This document shows positions 1 to 10,016 of a stretch of DNA of 64,000 bases, piece by piece. The notes below the pieces were generated by a model, which worked only from the letters and a program-made list of their open reading frames with translations, did no database searches and had not been told where the DNA came from. Both the position numbers and the translations under genes were made by a program. Source of the stretch: Agarophyton chilense (Eukaryota > Rhodophyta > Florideophyceae > Gracilariales > Gracilariaceae); the NCBI GenBank assembly GCA_030374765.1, contig JARGXX010000077.1, positions 248,001 through 312,000 of the forward strand, in the 5' to 3' direction. The stretch's first letter is position 1. Each line of letters starts with the position of its first letter.

Positions 1-34
1 CACGCTGAAGACAAAGATTATTACAGCCCCAGCC

Positions 35-2768
35 TTGGCGCTGCCCATACCCAACCTGCCATACTCAGTGGATACCGACTCTAGCGAGTACCAAGTAGGG
101 TGTGCCCTTTTTCAAACACACCCTGATGGTGAACGCAAACCCATTGGTTACTGGTCAAGATCGCTGAACGCAGCTGAGAAGAAGTATTCAGTTTCAGAAA
201 AGGAATGCCTTGCAGTCGTTTGGGGTCTAACCACATTGCGACCGTATCTCCAAGGAGAACGTTTTACCGTCAACACGGATCATTCGTCTCTACGATGGTT
301 ACTGTCCATTACAGACCCGCCTGGTCGTCTCACACGATGGCGCTTACGCCTTTCTGAATTCGATTTCGAAGTGAAGTATAAGAAAGGATTGGCCAATGTC
401 CAAGCTGACGCGCTATCGCGACTCAAAACACTGGGCGAAAACCAAGGCGAAATAGATGAAGAGATACCTTACTTCTACATGGAGACCCATTCACCATCTT
501 TTGAAGAAGAGAAACAAGAGACCCTTGATGATTATTCGGATGCAGACCCGTTCCTTGCATTAGCAGACACTGACCCTTCAGTTCAACTCGAGCGAATCTC
601 GTGCACTGAGCTCCTCAATGAGAAACACGCTGATACGTTTTGTGCGTCGATACGCTCTCGTCTTAACGGGGGGGAGGAGCTCCCCTTTTCACTCGATTCA
701 CGAGGAATACTGTTCAGAAATGTCGAAAAGCATGATCAAATCGTGATTCCACACGTCTTGAAGAGTCGAGAGTCGAGTACTCCATCTGTCGCACTACAGC
801 AGGCTGTCTGGTCATCCAGGAGGAACGAAGTTGTTCATGACTGTAAGAAGAGATTTTTACTGGCCTACTTTGGCAATGGACTACCATGCTACAGTGAGGT
901 TGTGTACAACATGGGCGAAGAATCGCGTGAAGTTTTACAGGAAGCGGAAACCGATGACGTTATTCCAGGCGAAAGCGCCTTTACAATACGTCAGTATCGA
1001 CATCCTAGGGGAATTGATTCGCTCAAAGCGAGGTTATCGCTACCTATTGGTATTCTCCGACAGCTTCTCGAAGCTAGTGTGGACTGTGCCGCTGAAGCGG
1101 ACAATCGCATCCGTAATCGCACAGGCGTTTATCAAACACTGGGTATTTATATACGGACCACCACAAGTTCTGTTATCAGATAATGGGAAGCAATTCGTTA
1201 CGAAGTTCTTTCAGAATGTTTGCCGCATTATGGGCATTCGAAACGTGTTTACCACGACCTATCATCCGCAATGCAACGGTCAGGTGGAGCGTTTCAACCG
1301 CACGCTGATAGCAGTATTACGACACTACATCGCGGACCACCCGAAAGAATGGGACATGTTTACTGATACTCTGTGCTACGCGTACAATACGCAAGTCCAT
1401 ACCTCTACAAAGACGGCACCGTTCGACCTCGTGCTCTCACGTAACCCTCCAGCTTTACCGGTTGCGCTCGACGACGAGACATAATTGGACGCGCCGACCC
1501 CGGCTAAGTACCATCTGAAATGGAGGAAGGACCCGAAGGCCAGAGCGGAAGAAGCCGCTAAATATTTATCGAAAACGCAAGCTCGCTATAAGCGAAACTA
1601 TGACGCCAAAAGGCGAAGAGGAAATCCGGCAATCCGAGTAGGAGGTCACGTCTTCGTGCGAGTTGAAGGACCGTACAATCAGGAAGAATCTCGTCATAAG
1701 TTGTTGCCGATAGCGGCTGGACCCTTCAAAGTGGTGGACTTTGATGAAGACACAGTGGTCATCAAGACAGGTGAGGACGTTGAACGTGTATCGCGCGATC
1801 GCATTGAAGTCGCGCCTGACCCTCAAGTGGAAGTACAGGTATCTGGTAGAACTAAGGAGGCAAGTGCGACGGAACGTCAAGGCAAAATCCCAAGTGACTC
1901 TGGGGAGATTGAACCGCCACCAATGGCTCGAGCGGAGGAGAAAGCTCCTGATCTCCCACCGCCGGCGGTTGCGTACGCCAATCACTGACAGCTTCCGAAA
2001 TATCGGGATATGCCCCGTGGCACGCACACACCCCTAAGTACAGAAATGGAACCTGAAAGCAGGAAAGATGTTTTGGAATTTGGCCCCAAGGACTTGGAAA
2101 CGAGTGCACGCGAACACGCGCCGTTGCCGCTTCAGGCTGAACCATCAGGTGAAGCGCCACTCGCTGTTCCGCCGATATCGGCTCCCATCCCTCGTGGGCA
2201 GGAAGAAGAAGAGGTATGGCCTCCTGTCGTGGTGCAAGCACCATCATCCACCCAACAGCGGTCAGAATCGGATAAACCGAAGAAAGTTCATCCACGAATG
2301 GAATTGAGAAGTAGCAAGAAGTACGCTTCTATGGAACCTGGAAAACAGGATAGCTCTTTATCTGAGAAAGGTTCTCGAGGAATGAGTACACTGCCCCTGC
2401 GGGCAGAACGACAGTTAGTCGACAAGCGAACGCTTAGCGACGCGGAGACTGCTAACACAGAGACGCTTGGGTCAGCCCTAAAGCATTTCAAACCTGTTAA
2501 CAGGAGTCTTGCGCCAACAGCGAAAGCATTGGGAAACGCCCAGGAATATGTTATGGATCGCATATGTGAACATGGCGAGCATGAAGATACCAGAGAATTA
2601 CAGTATCGAGTCCGTTGGTACGGTTTTCCTCCGGAAGCGGATATGTGGGAACCTATAGCTCATATCCCCCGTTCGCAACTCGTGCGATATCATCGACGCA
2701 TGCGATTACCACTCCCCAGGGAGATCGACTCCTCGATAGTAGGGCTCATGGGCACATCCCATTTCTAA
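35..2768 (+). pseudogene. pol: gypsy A pol: RNase H - integrase - chromodomain
   Basis: The first frame (35 to about 770) opens inside the RT/RNase H region: YSVDTDSSEYQVGC, the connection KECLAVVWGL and TDHSSLRWLL are RNase H hallmarks. After a frameshift at about 770-790 the reading moves to the frame ending at 2768. That frame shows the integrase zinc finger (HYSRL then GHPGG, then C..C with one Cys now Trp). It also shows the D,D-35-E core (SIDILGEL, LLSDNGKQF, GQVERFNRTL). The C-terminal chromodomain (VMDRICEHGEHED to VRYHRR) lies at about 2550-2700 and would steer integration to modified histones. Stops at 1482-1484 and 1986-1988 split the frame. Function was integration of element A cDNA; this copy cannot do so. 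Confidence 0.85.
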
Positions 2769-2882
2769 GTATGGGCTACCAAGGTAGTAAAAACTCGAAA
2801 GGAGAGAAGAATACAAGAAGTCATGTGGAAGAAAAGTGAAAACACGCAAGCACAGGACATTTACTGATTATCACCTAGGACA

Positions 2883-3018
2883 AACTCGAGAAGCGAGAAG
2901 AAGGATTGAAGAACTCGAGAAGCGAGAAGAGATGATTGAAGAACTAGAGAAGCGAGAAGGGAAGTATGAAACTCGAGAAGCGAGAAGAAGAAGTTAAGAA
3001 CTCGAGAAGCGAGAAGAG
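2883..3018 (+). repeat. five-unit hairpin array between convergent ORFs
   Basis: Five copies of a unit with core CTCGAGAAGCGAG begin at 2885, 2914, 2944, 2972 and 3001, a period of about 29 bp. Each core can fold as CTCG/CGAG around AGAAG; the third copy has CTAG instead. The array lies between the pol stop (2768) and the end of the antisense ORF (3125), where transcripts from the two strands would meet. Confidence 0.8.
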
Positions 3019-3124
3019 ATGAAAAGTAGAAGATAAGAAAAGAACGTGAAGACACGAAGTCACCGGAGTTTTATTGGTATCAAGATATCACCGCAAGGGT
3101 ATTGACTAGGAGTCTTTTCTATGA

Positions 3125-3942
3125 TCATCGAAGAGACGTGCGAGCACGCAGGTTAGCAAGAAGCTGTGCGCGATCACCCTCAACTTGGTCCACGGGAAAG
3201 CCCGCATCTAAGAGGAACTGCCTCAGCGGATCCAAGCCTGGATCTTCGACCGGCAGTGCACTCGGTTGTTGGGTAAACCCATGAGAGTACTCTTGAGAAA
3301 CTCCCGCCGCTGCAGATTGATCGACGGAAGTCGCCACGCCTGCCAGCTCTGGCTCGTCCTCGTAACCGAGTTCAGCCTCAGCTCCCGGCGCTTCCTCATA
3401 CGGTTCCTCTCCGTTCTCGGATGAAGTAGCATCGTACACGTATCCAGTAAGCTGGTTCGGTGGCATGTCACGCGGGTTCTCCCGAAGAAAGAGAGCCTGC
3501 TCGGAGGTGATCAACTGGCGCGTCCAGGGGTCGTACCAAACGAAATCTCCAGCACTTGCTGTTTGTCCAGGAGAATGGTCGTAGTGTCTTGCACGGGTTC
3601 CGCGAGCGGATTGATCAGCTGGCACTCCAGACCAGTCGACACTGCCGACCGGAATCCGGTGTACGGTGTGGGGAACGAACGGTATGGACCGAGTTGAGCA
3701 GTAGGCTGCGACGCAGAACCAGCAGTGTTGGACGGAGCCCCAGAAGGCACATCGTCAGAGGAGGGCTGAAACGGGTTGGACCCGGCGTTCGGATTCATCG
3801 CGAGAGATCGAGCTGAAGAGCGGTGAGGAACAGAATGCTGTTGAGAACTGTAAGAGTTGGTCGGGCGGCGAGAATTTCGTGATGACGATGAGTACCCGGA
3901 ACACCGGTCCGACTGCGTATAAACGCTTCTTGCGTCCCCCAT
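3125..3942 (-). pseudogene. antisense ORF (aORF) of gypsy A, shortened and frameshifted
   Basis: This minus-strand gene converges on pol. Its ATG at 3942 lies 24 bp from the LTR edge, just as in the C/D units the aORF starts just inside the LTR. The N-terminal 100 residues are Ser/Pro/Asn-rich. After a frameshift around 3600-3640 the reading continues to 3125 with GDFVWYDPW followed by a Pro-x-x-x-x-x-GYV motif, an acidic linker, and a final LRQFLLDAGFPVDQVEGD. These match the C/D aORF C-terminus (GDFVYFDTW, HPRGYV, IARFLREVGLRPSEISGD). The central 350 or so residues of the C/D protein are absent, so this is an internally deleted copy. No function is known to me. Confidence 0.7.
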
Positions 3943-3966
3943 GGTTCGCGCTTAACGAGGGGGGTA

Positions 3967-4734
3967 TGTAGTATTCTACTATGTCGGGGAATCCGATGGG
4001 ATGTTTTTTCGCGAAGTTGCGGTTGGAACTCATAAGTGAGTGATGTCATCAAACTTGTGATATGAAACGGCACACCGCGTACGATTCCAGGAGGCAGGGT
4101 ACATTAGTGGAACACGTGGTATCACGAGTGGGCTGGCTTGCAACGGCTCATGTAGTGGCGATCCACGTGACTGGTTTTACTACCCTTTGTAGCTAGACGT
4201 CCATTAGGGACCATACCCATACAGTGGTTTGGCTAAGTGGCTGACCACTGGGTATTATTTACGTATTATTTGGGCACTCACCCTGGCACACAGTATATAG
4301 TGTACCAGAGGTGAACGCCGACTCCAAGTAAAGGAGACAACATGGGCATCATGACTATTCTGTTCCTCGCTTAGGATTCCTTAACCGGAGATCCGGACGA
4401 GCCATAATAGATAGTCAGCCCGCAACCACTTCACGAGCAGTCTCGTACCTACGTTCCATCAACGTTTTACAGTTGCACTGTTCACCCTCGCTGGCGAGGA
4501 GTGGCCTTACACCCCACTTCCAGCTCGCTGGTGTTGTAGCTCTACCACCCCTTTTACTTCGCCGCAAGCGACCCATCGGCAGCTCGAACGTTGTCGCAGG
4601 TGTCTGCTCTCTTCGTTAGAGCGGATAATACACCGGCTGAACATCAACTCTATGCGATGAGAGTAACATGATAAATACCTGATCATAAAAATCAGCCTTT
4701 CACAAAAAACAGCAGTAATAAGAACGTTTGTACA
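3967..4734 (+). repeat. 3' LTR of gypsy A
   Basis: It begins TGTAGTATTC directly after a polypurine tract (GAGGGGGG, 3957-3964, then TA). It contains CCACGTG at 4142, an AT-rich promoter-like stretch (TATTATTTACGTATTATTT, about 4252-4270) and a segment with CCTGGCACAC and TATATAGTG near 4285-4305. The same order is seen in the other gypsy LTRs of the window. The 3' limit is an inference from the TACA at 4731-4734. Confidence 0.6.
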
Positions 4735-4745
4735 CTGCTAATCTT

Positions 4746-5191
4746 TGTAACGCAATGACTGGTGTGTCAGCGTACTGGTCTCACCCTGGAGTAGCGTGGT
4801 AGAGCGGGTCCTTAGGTTCGTATCCTTCACGGAGGCACTCCCAGAGTACTTGGTGCAATGGGCTGGCGTTTACTGCGTAGTCCTACAGGTCGGAGCTAGG
4901 AAAACGATGGCTTGAACACCAATTGGTGGAACTAATGTACCAAAGGGGGTGATTTAGTATTCTTACGGTGCTTACTTGATTCTAAAGAAGAAACGTCACT
5001 CGAGCCCAAGTAAATATAGATTGCGAGGCGCTGGGATGTCCTTGGCACTGTAAGCTATCCTATTACACTAAATAAAATAGAATAATTATGTAACTCTGTC
5101 CAGCGAAGGTCGGCCAGTCCACGTGGCGTCTGTAAGATATCTCAGGCCCTGGCGGCTTACAAGACTTGACCTTTTTCGTCGCTCCTTTACA
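4746..5191 (-). repeat. solo LTR, element B family
   Basis: On the + strand it runs TGTAACGCAATGAC... to ...CGCTCCTTTACA and is collinear over its full 446 bp with the B 5' LTR (16718-17164). No primer site or polypurine tract abuts it. The flanking pentamers ATCTT (4741-4745) and AACTT (5192-5196) match at four of five positions, which fits an aged target duplication. It was probably left by recombination between the two LTRs of a B-type element. Confidence 0.75.
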
Positions 5192-6030
5192 AACTTCATC
5201 TCCAGCAATACAGAAACTAACGAGTAGCCCAACTTCGTTCAAAATATTTCCAATCATGGAATTTACCAAACTACTCAATCCACAGGTGAGCTAAAAAAAG
5301 GCAGAACTGGCCAAAACCCTATATTTTGATTCGACAATAGGCCGAACAGACACACCAAACCAAGCCTTTCAATTATAGAACTTTCGATTGTGTAATCTCT
5401 CGCGACAAGTTTTCTAAATAAATAAGAGTACCATCAAATGCTCCGACAGAATCAAGAAGTGAATAAAAGTACCTACCAGAGGTCGCAAATTCCATTGATA
5501 TGTTAAAGTATGCCTCAGAATTCTTCTTGTCTGAAAACTATTCGAAAAAGAAGCAGAGTCGTACCCAATTAAGACCTAATCGATATATTTCGTACACGGA
5601 CGATTGAATCAGTCCAAATGAAAAACGAAGACCCTAAATCAGCTCCCACGAAACACAAAGCGCAAAACTGTACCAAGTTTGGTAGCACCTTCCATAACCC
5701 GGCTATAGACATGAGTTCGAAGCTTGAATGATTCTTCAAAATCGTCAAAGCGTGATATAACCGGTTTGACAATTTTCAAAAGGTGTCTGAGCAAACTACA
5801 GAAAAGGCAAAAACATGTTAAAAAGTATTGGTCAGACAAAACCTCTGTGATTTAACTTAACGGTCCCTGTGCTCGTTTGATATGATTTCGTGTATGACGC
5901 GTTTTGCGAGGAAAAAAACAGAAACCAAAAAGCTATAAAATGCAATTAGGAGCGGTTTGGAAAGATTTATTAGAAGTCGACGAATCGGCACTGTGTTACG
6001 CTGATGATCGTTTTGATGATAGCGTCGGTA
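5192..6030. other. no gene seen
   Basis: This is AT-rich sequence with only short, low-complexity open frames on either strand. I see no recognisable protein motif, tRNA or repeat boundary. Confidence 0.6.
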
Positions 6031-6229
6031 CAATACCCCCGTTCCGCCGAGGGTGACGATTTTTGGTCATCTTCTTGGTTGGTGAACATTGGGTGAAGTC
6101 CTCCCATTTAACCCCATAAGGGTGAAAATCAGTTCCCTTTGGATGAAAAACGCCCGTTGCGAGGGTGACGCCACCCGGATCTCACCCCTATGCACTCCGC
6201 CGTCACCCCAAGAGACCACATCATCCACA
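6031..6229 (+). repeat. left terminal inverted repeat of the DNA transposon
   Basis: It pairs with the right repeat at 25799-26018. The longest uninterrupted match is the 19-bp block starting GGGTGACGATTTT at 6051. The outer end is fixed only to within about 10 bp. Confidence 0.8.
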
Positions 6230-6868
6230 ATACTGAATTCCATCGCACAAAATTAGTTCTACCAAAGTACACCTTCCGTAAACCAAAAGGTTTGTCTTCA
6301 AACAGCAGCTGCGATATTGACAGAAGAAATATAAGAGATTGGTTCTGCAAGATCCCTGGGTGACAGAAGCGTTCAGTCCGCTGCGAGTATGGCACTTTAC
6401 TAGAAATTAAAAAAGATTAGTTCGCTTCAATTACGTTTCTCAGCAGCATTCGCCCGAGCTATGGTTGTGCGTATTAAACCGATAGGACTCTGCAATCGAA
6501 GGCGTTTAAGTGTTTGGAAGTATAGGACTCTATTTCGATAGTGTCTTATCAAGTTAGTAATCTCTGTACGTTCTCCTATGAAACACTCGAAAACGTAGAT
6601 GGAACCTAAAGCAGCACAATTAACACTATTTACATGAAACATCCGCTTCCAGCGCATTCTGGAAGGCAGGTGCAGTCTCAAAATAGCTGCAGTGTTCCTC
6701 ATCCAGTTCCTTCCCATGTGTCACCACCAACAGCTTCAGAAATGGGCGAAAAGAACCCGTAGTCATTTCTTTCGTTCCCGCTTTCTTTATCACCTTTATT
6801 GGTGTCGATTGTAGTACGTCCCCGGGGCATGTAGACGACCTAATATACGAGTTTAGAAAAATCGTCAT
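6230..6868. other. interior of the DNA transposon, no clear gene
   Basis: Two short minus-strand frames (6427-6717 and 6626-6868) overlap in different frames and show no family motif. The stretch may be the 5' leader of the + strand gene that starts about 6880. Confidence 0.4.
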
Positions 6869-6879
6869 TTGATCTCAGT

Positions 6880-7568
6880 ATGGCCTATAACAAAGCACCG
6901 TCTTATAGTCCAACTCCCTTCGAAGTATCCCCTTATCATTCAGGGGTTTCTTCGTATCTACCACTGGATACAGCTTCGTTTCAAGCATCTACGGGAGGTC
7001 AATTCAATACACACCTTCTATGGCCCCGGTGCCCCCCCCCCGTTCCGGTGCGTCCGATGCATGGTTCAGGAGCTGCTACTTGGGAACTTGGTCATAGACT
7101 TTCCACCGGCCTTGTACTATAAGAAATGGGTACAAGCCCCACGACGGACCAGACTGCTGCATGAACTACACTTCCTCTGCAATCACCAGTTACCTACGTA
7201 AATACACAACCTCCAATGTCATACCATCCAGATTCCCAGCATGGTTCTGGGCAAAGTCTTCTTTTGTCCGCCGTAGATGTTGTGTCCTAAACACATCGCA
7301 CGAAACCACTCTCTATCTATAGCACACGAACAGAACCACCAAGACGCTCAGGTTCAACGTCATTTTCTCTTTCCCAGTTGGGCATTGGTATAGTTCTATT
7401 GGAAAAAGAATATATGTCAAAGATTCGCTCAACAAAAGAAATCATTGTTAAATCATTTCGTAGTGCGTACATGTACGCACGAATCGTGAGCGAAGTGTCG
7501 AGGTACAAGAATAGGATGGATGAATTTAGCAAGAACCTTGGGAGCTTGTTAGTGGCCTTGGCCCATAG
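6880..7568 (+). pseudogene. second gene of the DNA transposon, Pro/Ser/Thr-rich, interrupted
   Basis: It opens MAYNKAPSYSPTPFEVSP at 6880. A low-complexity Pro/Ser/Thr/Gln reading continues with frame breaks, one of them near the C10 run at about 7029. It ends in a helical, charged segment (7378 on: EYMSKIRSTKEIIVKSF). The reading is cut at 7568 by the gypsy E LTR. Taking up the sequence again at 21953 adds only a few codons before a stop, so E landed close to the 3' end. It would converge with the transposase gene. I do not recognise the protein; low-complexity accessory proteins are common in large DNA transposons, but that is only analogy. Confidence 0.4.
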
Positions 7569-8118
7569 TGTGATACAATCCAAAACGGTAGCGCGGGGGT
7601 GTAAGACCCGACAGCTGTAGGGAGCGCGCAGTGGGCTCGACCTAAGAGGAGAGGATTTAGGATACCTGTAGGTGTGGAATCACCAGCCAGTGAAGGGTGC
7701 ATCACGAACAGCGGGCTTACTGAGACGAAGTTAGTAGACGATGATTCACAGAACACGCGGTTCCCGAAAACCCTTAGGACACTACGCTTACCTTTATGGT
7801 TGACTGTAGAAACCAAAAGGGGTAAAAGCAGTCTAGTAGGTGCTTTTCTTTACAATAGTGACAGGGGTGGCCAGGCTTGGAGAACTTCTATATTTCACCA
7901 GCCCCTCGTTCTACGGTGGCGCTTTTCGCCACGTGGCAACGAGGAGGTGCCCTTACTGGGCGCCACCCTATCTATTTACTCTTAGCTAAATAATACTAAA
8001 TTAGCGAGAATCTAAGCTGATTGCTAACTAAACCACTATAGTACACGACGCAGACCGGCAACCATCCAGGTCCACCACGTGGCATAATTCCCTCATCGGT
8101 GTAGCTCACTACAATACA
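7569..8118 (-). repeat. 3' LTR of gypsy E
   Basis: It starts TGTGATACAATCC on the + strand and ends CTACAATACA. A pyrimidine tract (GATCCCTCTCCT) follows at 8119, the complement of the polypurine tract. It aligns with 21704-21947, but that partner lacks about 300 internal bp (between about 7677 and 7975 here). It contains CCACGTGGC near 8077. Confidence 0.8.
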
Positions 8119-8427
8119 GATCCCTCTCCTAGCGACAGCCATTCCCCGTTAATGTATATTGGTACAGCTTTCAGCTGTGCAGGATGCAATATACCGTTTG
8201 GTAATGCCGTGGGGTGAGCCGAATGGTTTCTTTCGGACCTATACACCGACTCCATCTCACCTCATGTGCGCTTTCCTTTTGCTGGTCACAACCTCATGGC
8301 GCTTATGTGCTCCCGGCCACCGTACGACCACTTAATCTGGATGTCCAACCGGGTCTATTGGAACGAGATACACGAGCCCGATGGTCGTCTTCGTCAATCC
8401 TTGGGGTTCTTCTTTTGTTGACACCAA

Positions 8428-9834
8428 GTGGAGTTCCATGACATGAGCTTCGACAAACGCCTTACATTGTACCTTTCCCTACCCCATGAGGATGAGAACC
8501 AATGGGCCATGTATTGGCGTGTCTCGCCGCTCCTTCTGGTTCCCACGCCGTTCGTGGGGGCGTACCACTCGTCCCAACTCATGGGCGCTGACCATGACCG
8601 AAGGTCCTGGTTGTCCTGACTGGTTCTCTTCGTCGAGTTCGGCGTGATGTCCCTTATGGCCTTTCTGGATACCGCGAAAAACGGAATCCGGGGTAATGTC
8701 CGTTCGGAGGATTGGAGGGTGTAGTATGATGAGAACATACCCGGTCCTCGAGGTCGCCTAATCCCGCTCCCGGACATCATGGTCCGTTTCTTAAGAAACC
8801 TGGGCATAAATAACATCGTCCGTGGGGCCCAGTTCGACGTCTAGGAGACCGAGGCCTTTTTCGATCATGTCCTACACGTGGAGTGGGGCAAGACTCCCGG
8901 GTTCCTTTGGTATGACTGGGATACCGACTCATCCACGCCGATTCCGCTGCATCCGCAGGGTCGGGACGATGCCCGTGCCTATCCCGCCAAGCCTTTGAGG
9001 AATCAACCATCGGACATTCCGAGGGGTCATGTAACCGACTATTATCCGAAGGCCATTGGTTCCGATCCTCTTTGCTTCGAGCCTGATGTGGAAGCCGCGC
9101 CGTTGGTTCCTGCTGGTATGTCCGACGGAGAATCCTTCGGTGAAGATCCCTTGGTCTTACCCGTAGAGGGCGATCATTCTCCGGTTGAGTCCGCCGTTGT
9201 ATTGCCGACCGGTTCTCCTCCTTCCGCTCCTCCAGGCGCTGCTCCGCAGGATGAGCTCTCGTATGAAATGCCCGTCGCCAAAGTGATTATTCCTCCTGGC
9301 GAGGTTACTGTCGACACCGAAAGTCCTGTGGGCGAGGCACTTGCTCAGACGTCCACCGAGGACGTCGACATCGCTCTGTCTTCTCCGTTGGTCCACTTTC
9401 CAGCTTCGGTCACGGCTGCCGCCGCGGATCACCGTCATGTCTGCCGTACCGTTGGTATCACAGCCTCGATGGACATTGCGACAGTCTTGAGGGAAGCGTG
9501 CTCCTGGGCGCGTCGCTCGGCTCGCTAAGCCGCGGTTGTCCAGCAGGGTCAAAACCTGAAGACCGCCATGGTCAATATCCTGCAGCAGAATGCGCAGGCG
9601 ATGTCCCAGAGGGTTACTTCCGACTTGGATGCGCGATGTGGTCTCAATTTGAGTGACCGGGAGGTTTCCGATGGTGAAAATAGTTCCTGCCGTGAATCCT
9701 CGAAGAAGAAGCTTTCTCGGCTCGCTGGGGCCGGTTCGAGCGGTCCAGTAGGCTCCTCGGGTGACCCTAGCCCCAGTTTCGCTCCTGCATGTTCCAATGA
9801 GGACGACAGAGTTACTTCTGCGCCACCCCAGTGA
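8428..9834 (+). pseudogene. antisense ORF (aORF) of the E/B element
   Basis: It is read on the + strand, convergent with the minus-strand pol, and spans 8428-9834 in one frame broken by stops (8617-8619 and 9526-9528 among them). Near 8890-9030 it has GFLWYDWDTD and, 30 residues on, DIPRGHVTDYY. These correspond to GDFVYFDTW and HPRGYVDSRDYY of the C/D aORF and to GDFVWYDPW of the A copy. An acidic Pro/Ser/Val-rich stretch follows, then a Gln/Ser-rich tail (9568-9834). A noncoding gap of about 180 bp separates it from the chromodomain end at 10017. Function unknown. Confidence 0.65.
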
Positions 9835-10016
9835 GTCCTGTTCGTGTTCGAAGCGCTTCCTTGAACCTTGAGGTCATACCGAGGGCTGTTAGGCCTCTGT
9901 TAGTTACTCTAGTAAGTTAAGTAAAGTAGTGCTTGTGCTTTTCAAAGGTCTTCCTTGTGTCTCAAATGTGCGTGTACCCGGACGGGGTCCCATTTTGAGA
10001 GCGTCCCGGGTCTTCC

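Larger units (their letters stand above)
1..4734 (+). mobile_element. Ty3/gypsy element A, 3' part
   Basis: This is a chromodomain LTR retrotransposon whose 5' LTR, gag, protease and most of RT lie beyond the left edge of the window. In order it holds RNase H, integrase with zinc finger, a proline/charge-rich linker, a chromodomain, an array of small hairpins, an antisense ORF remnant, a polypurine tract (3957-3964) and a 3' LTR starting at 3967. The frame changes once near 770-790 and has in-frame stops at 1482-1484 and 1986-1988, so the copy is dead. The right end is inferred from a terminal TACA at 4731-4734; no second LTR is in the window to confirm it. Confidence 0.85.

Noticed and set aside
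2883..3018. CRISPR array
   Set aside because: Eukaryotic retroelement context. The repeats are imperfect, the spacers are 11-16 bp and not unique, and no cas genes are present.
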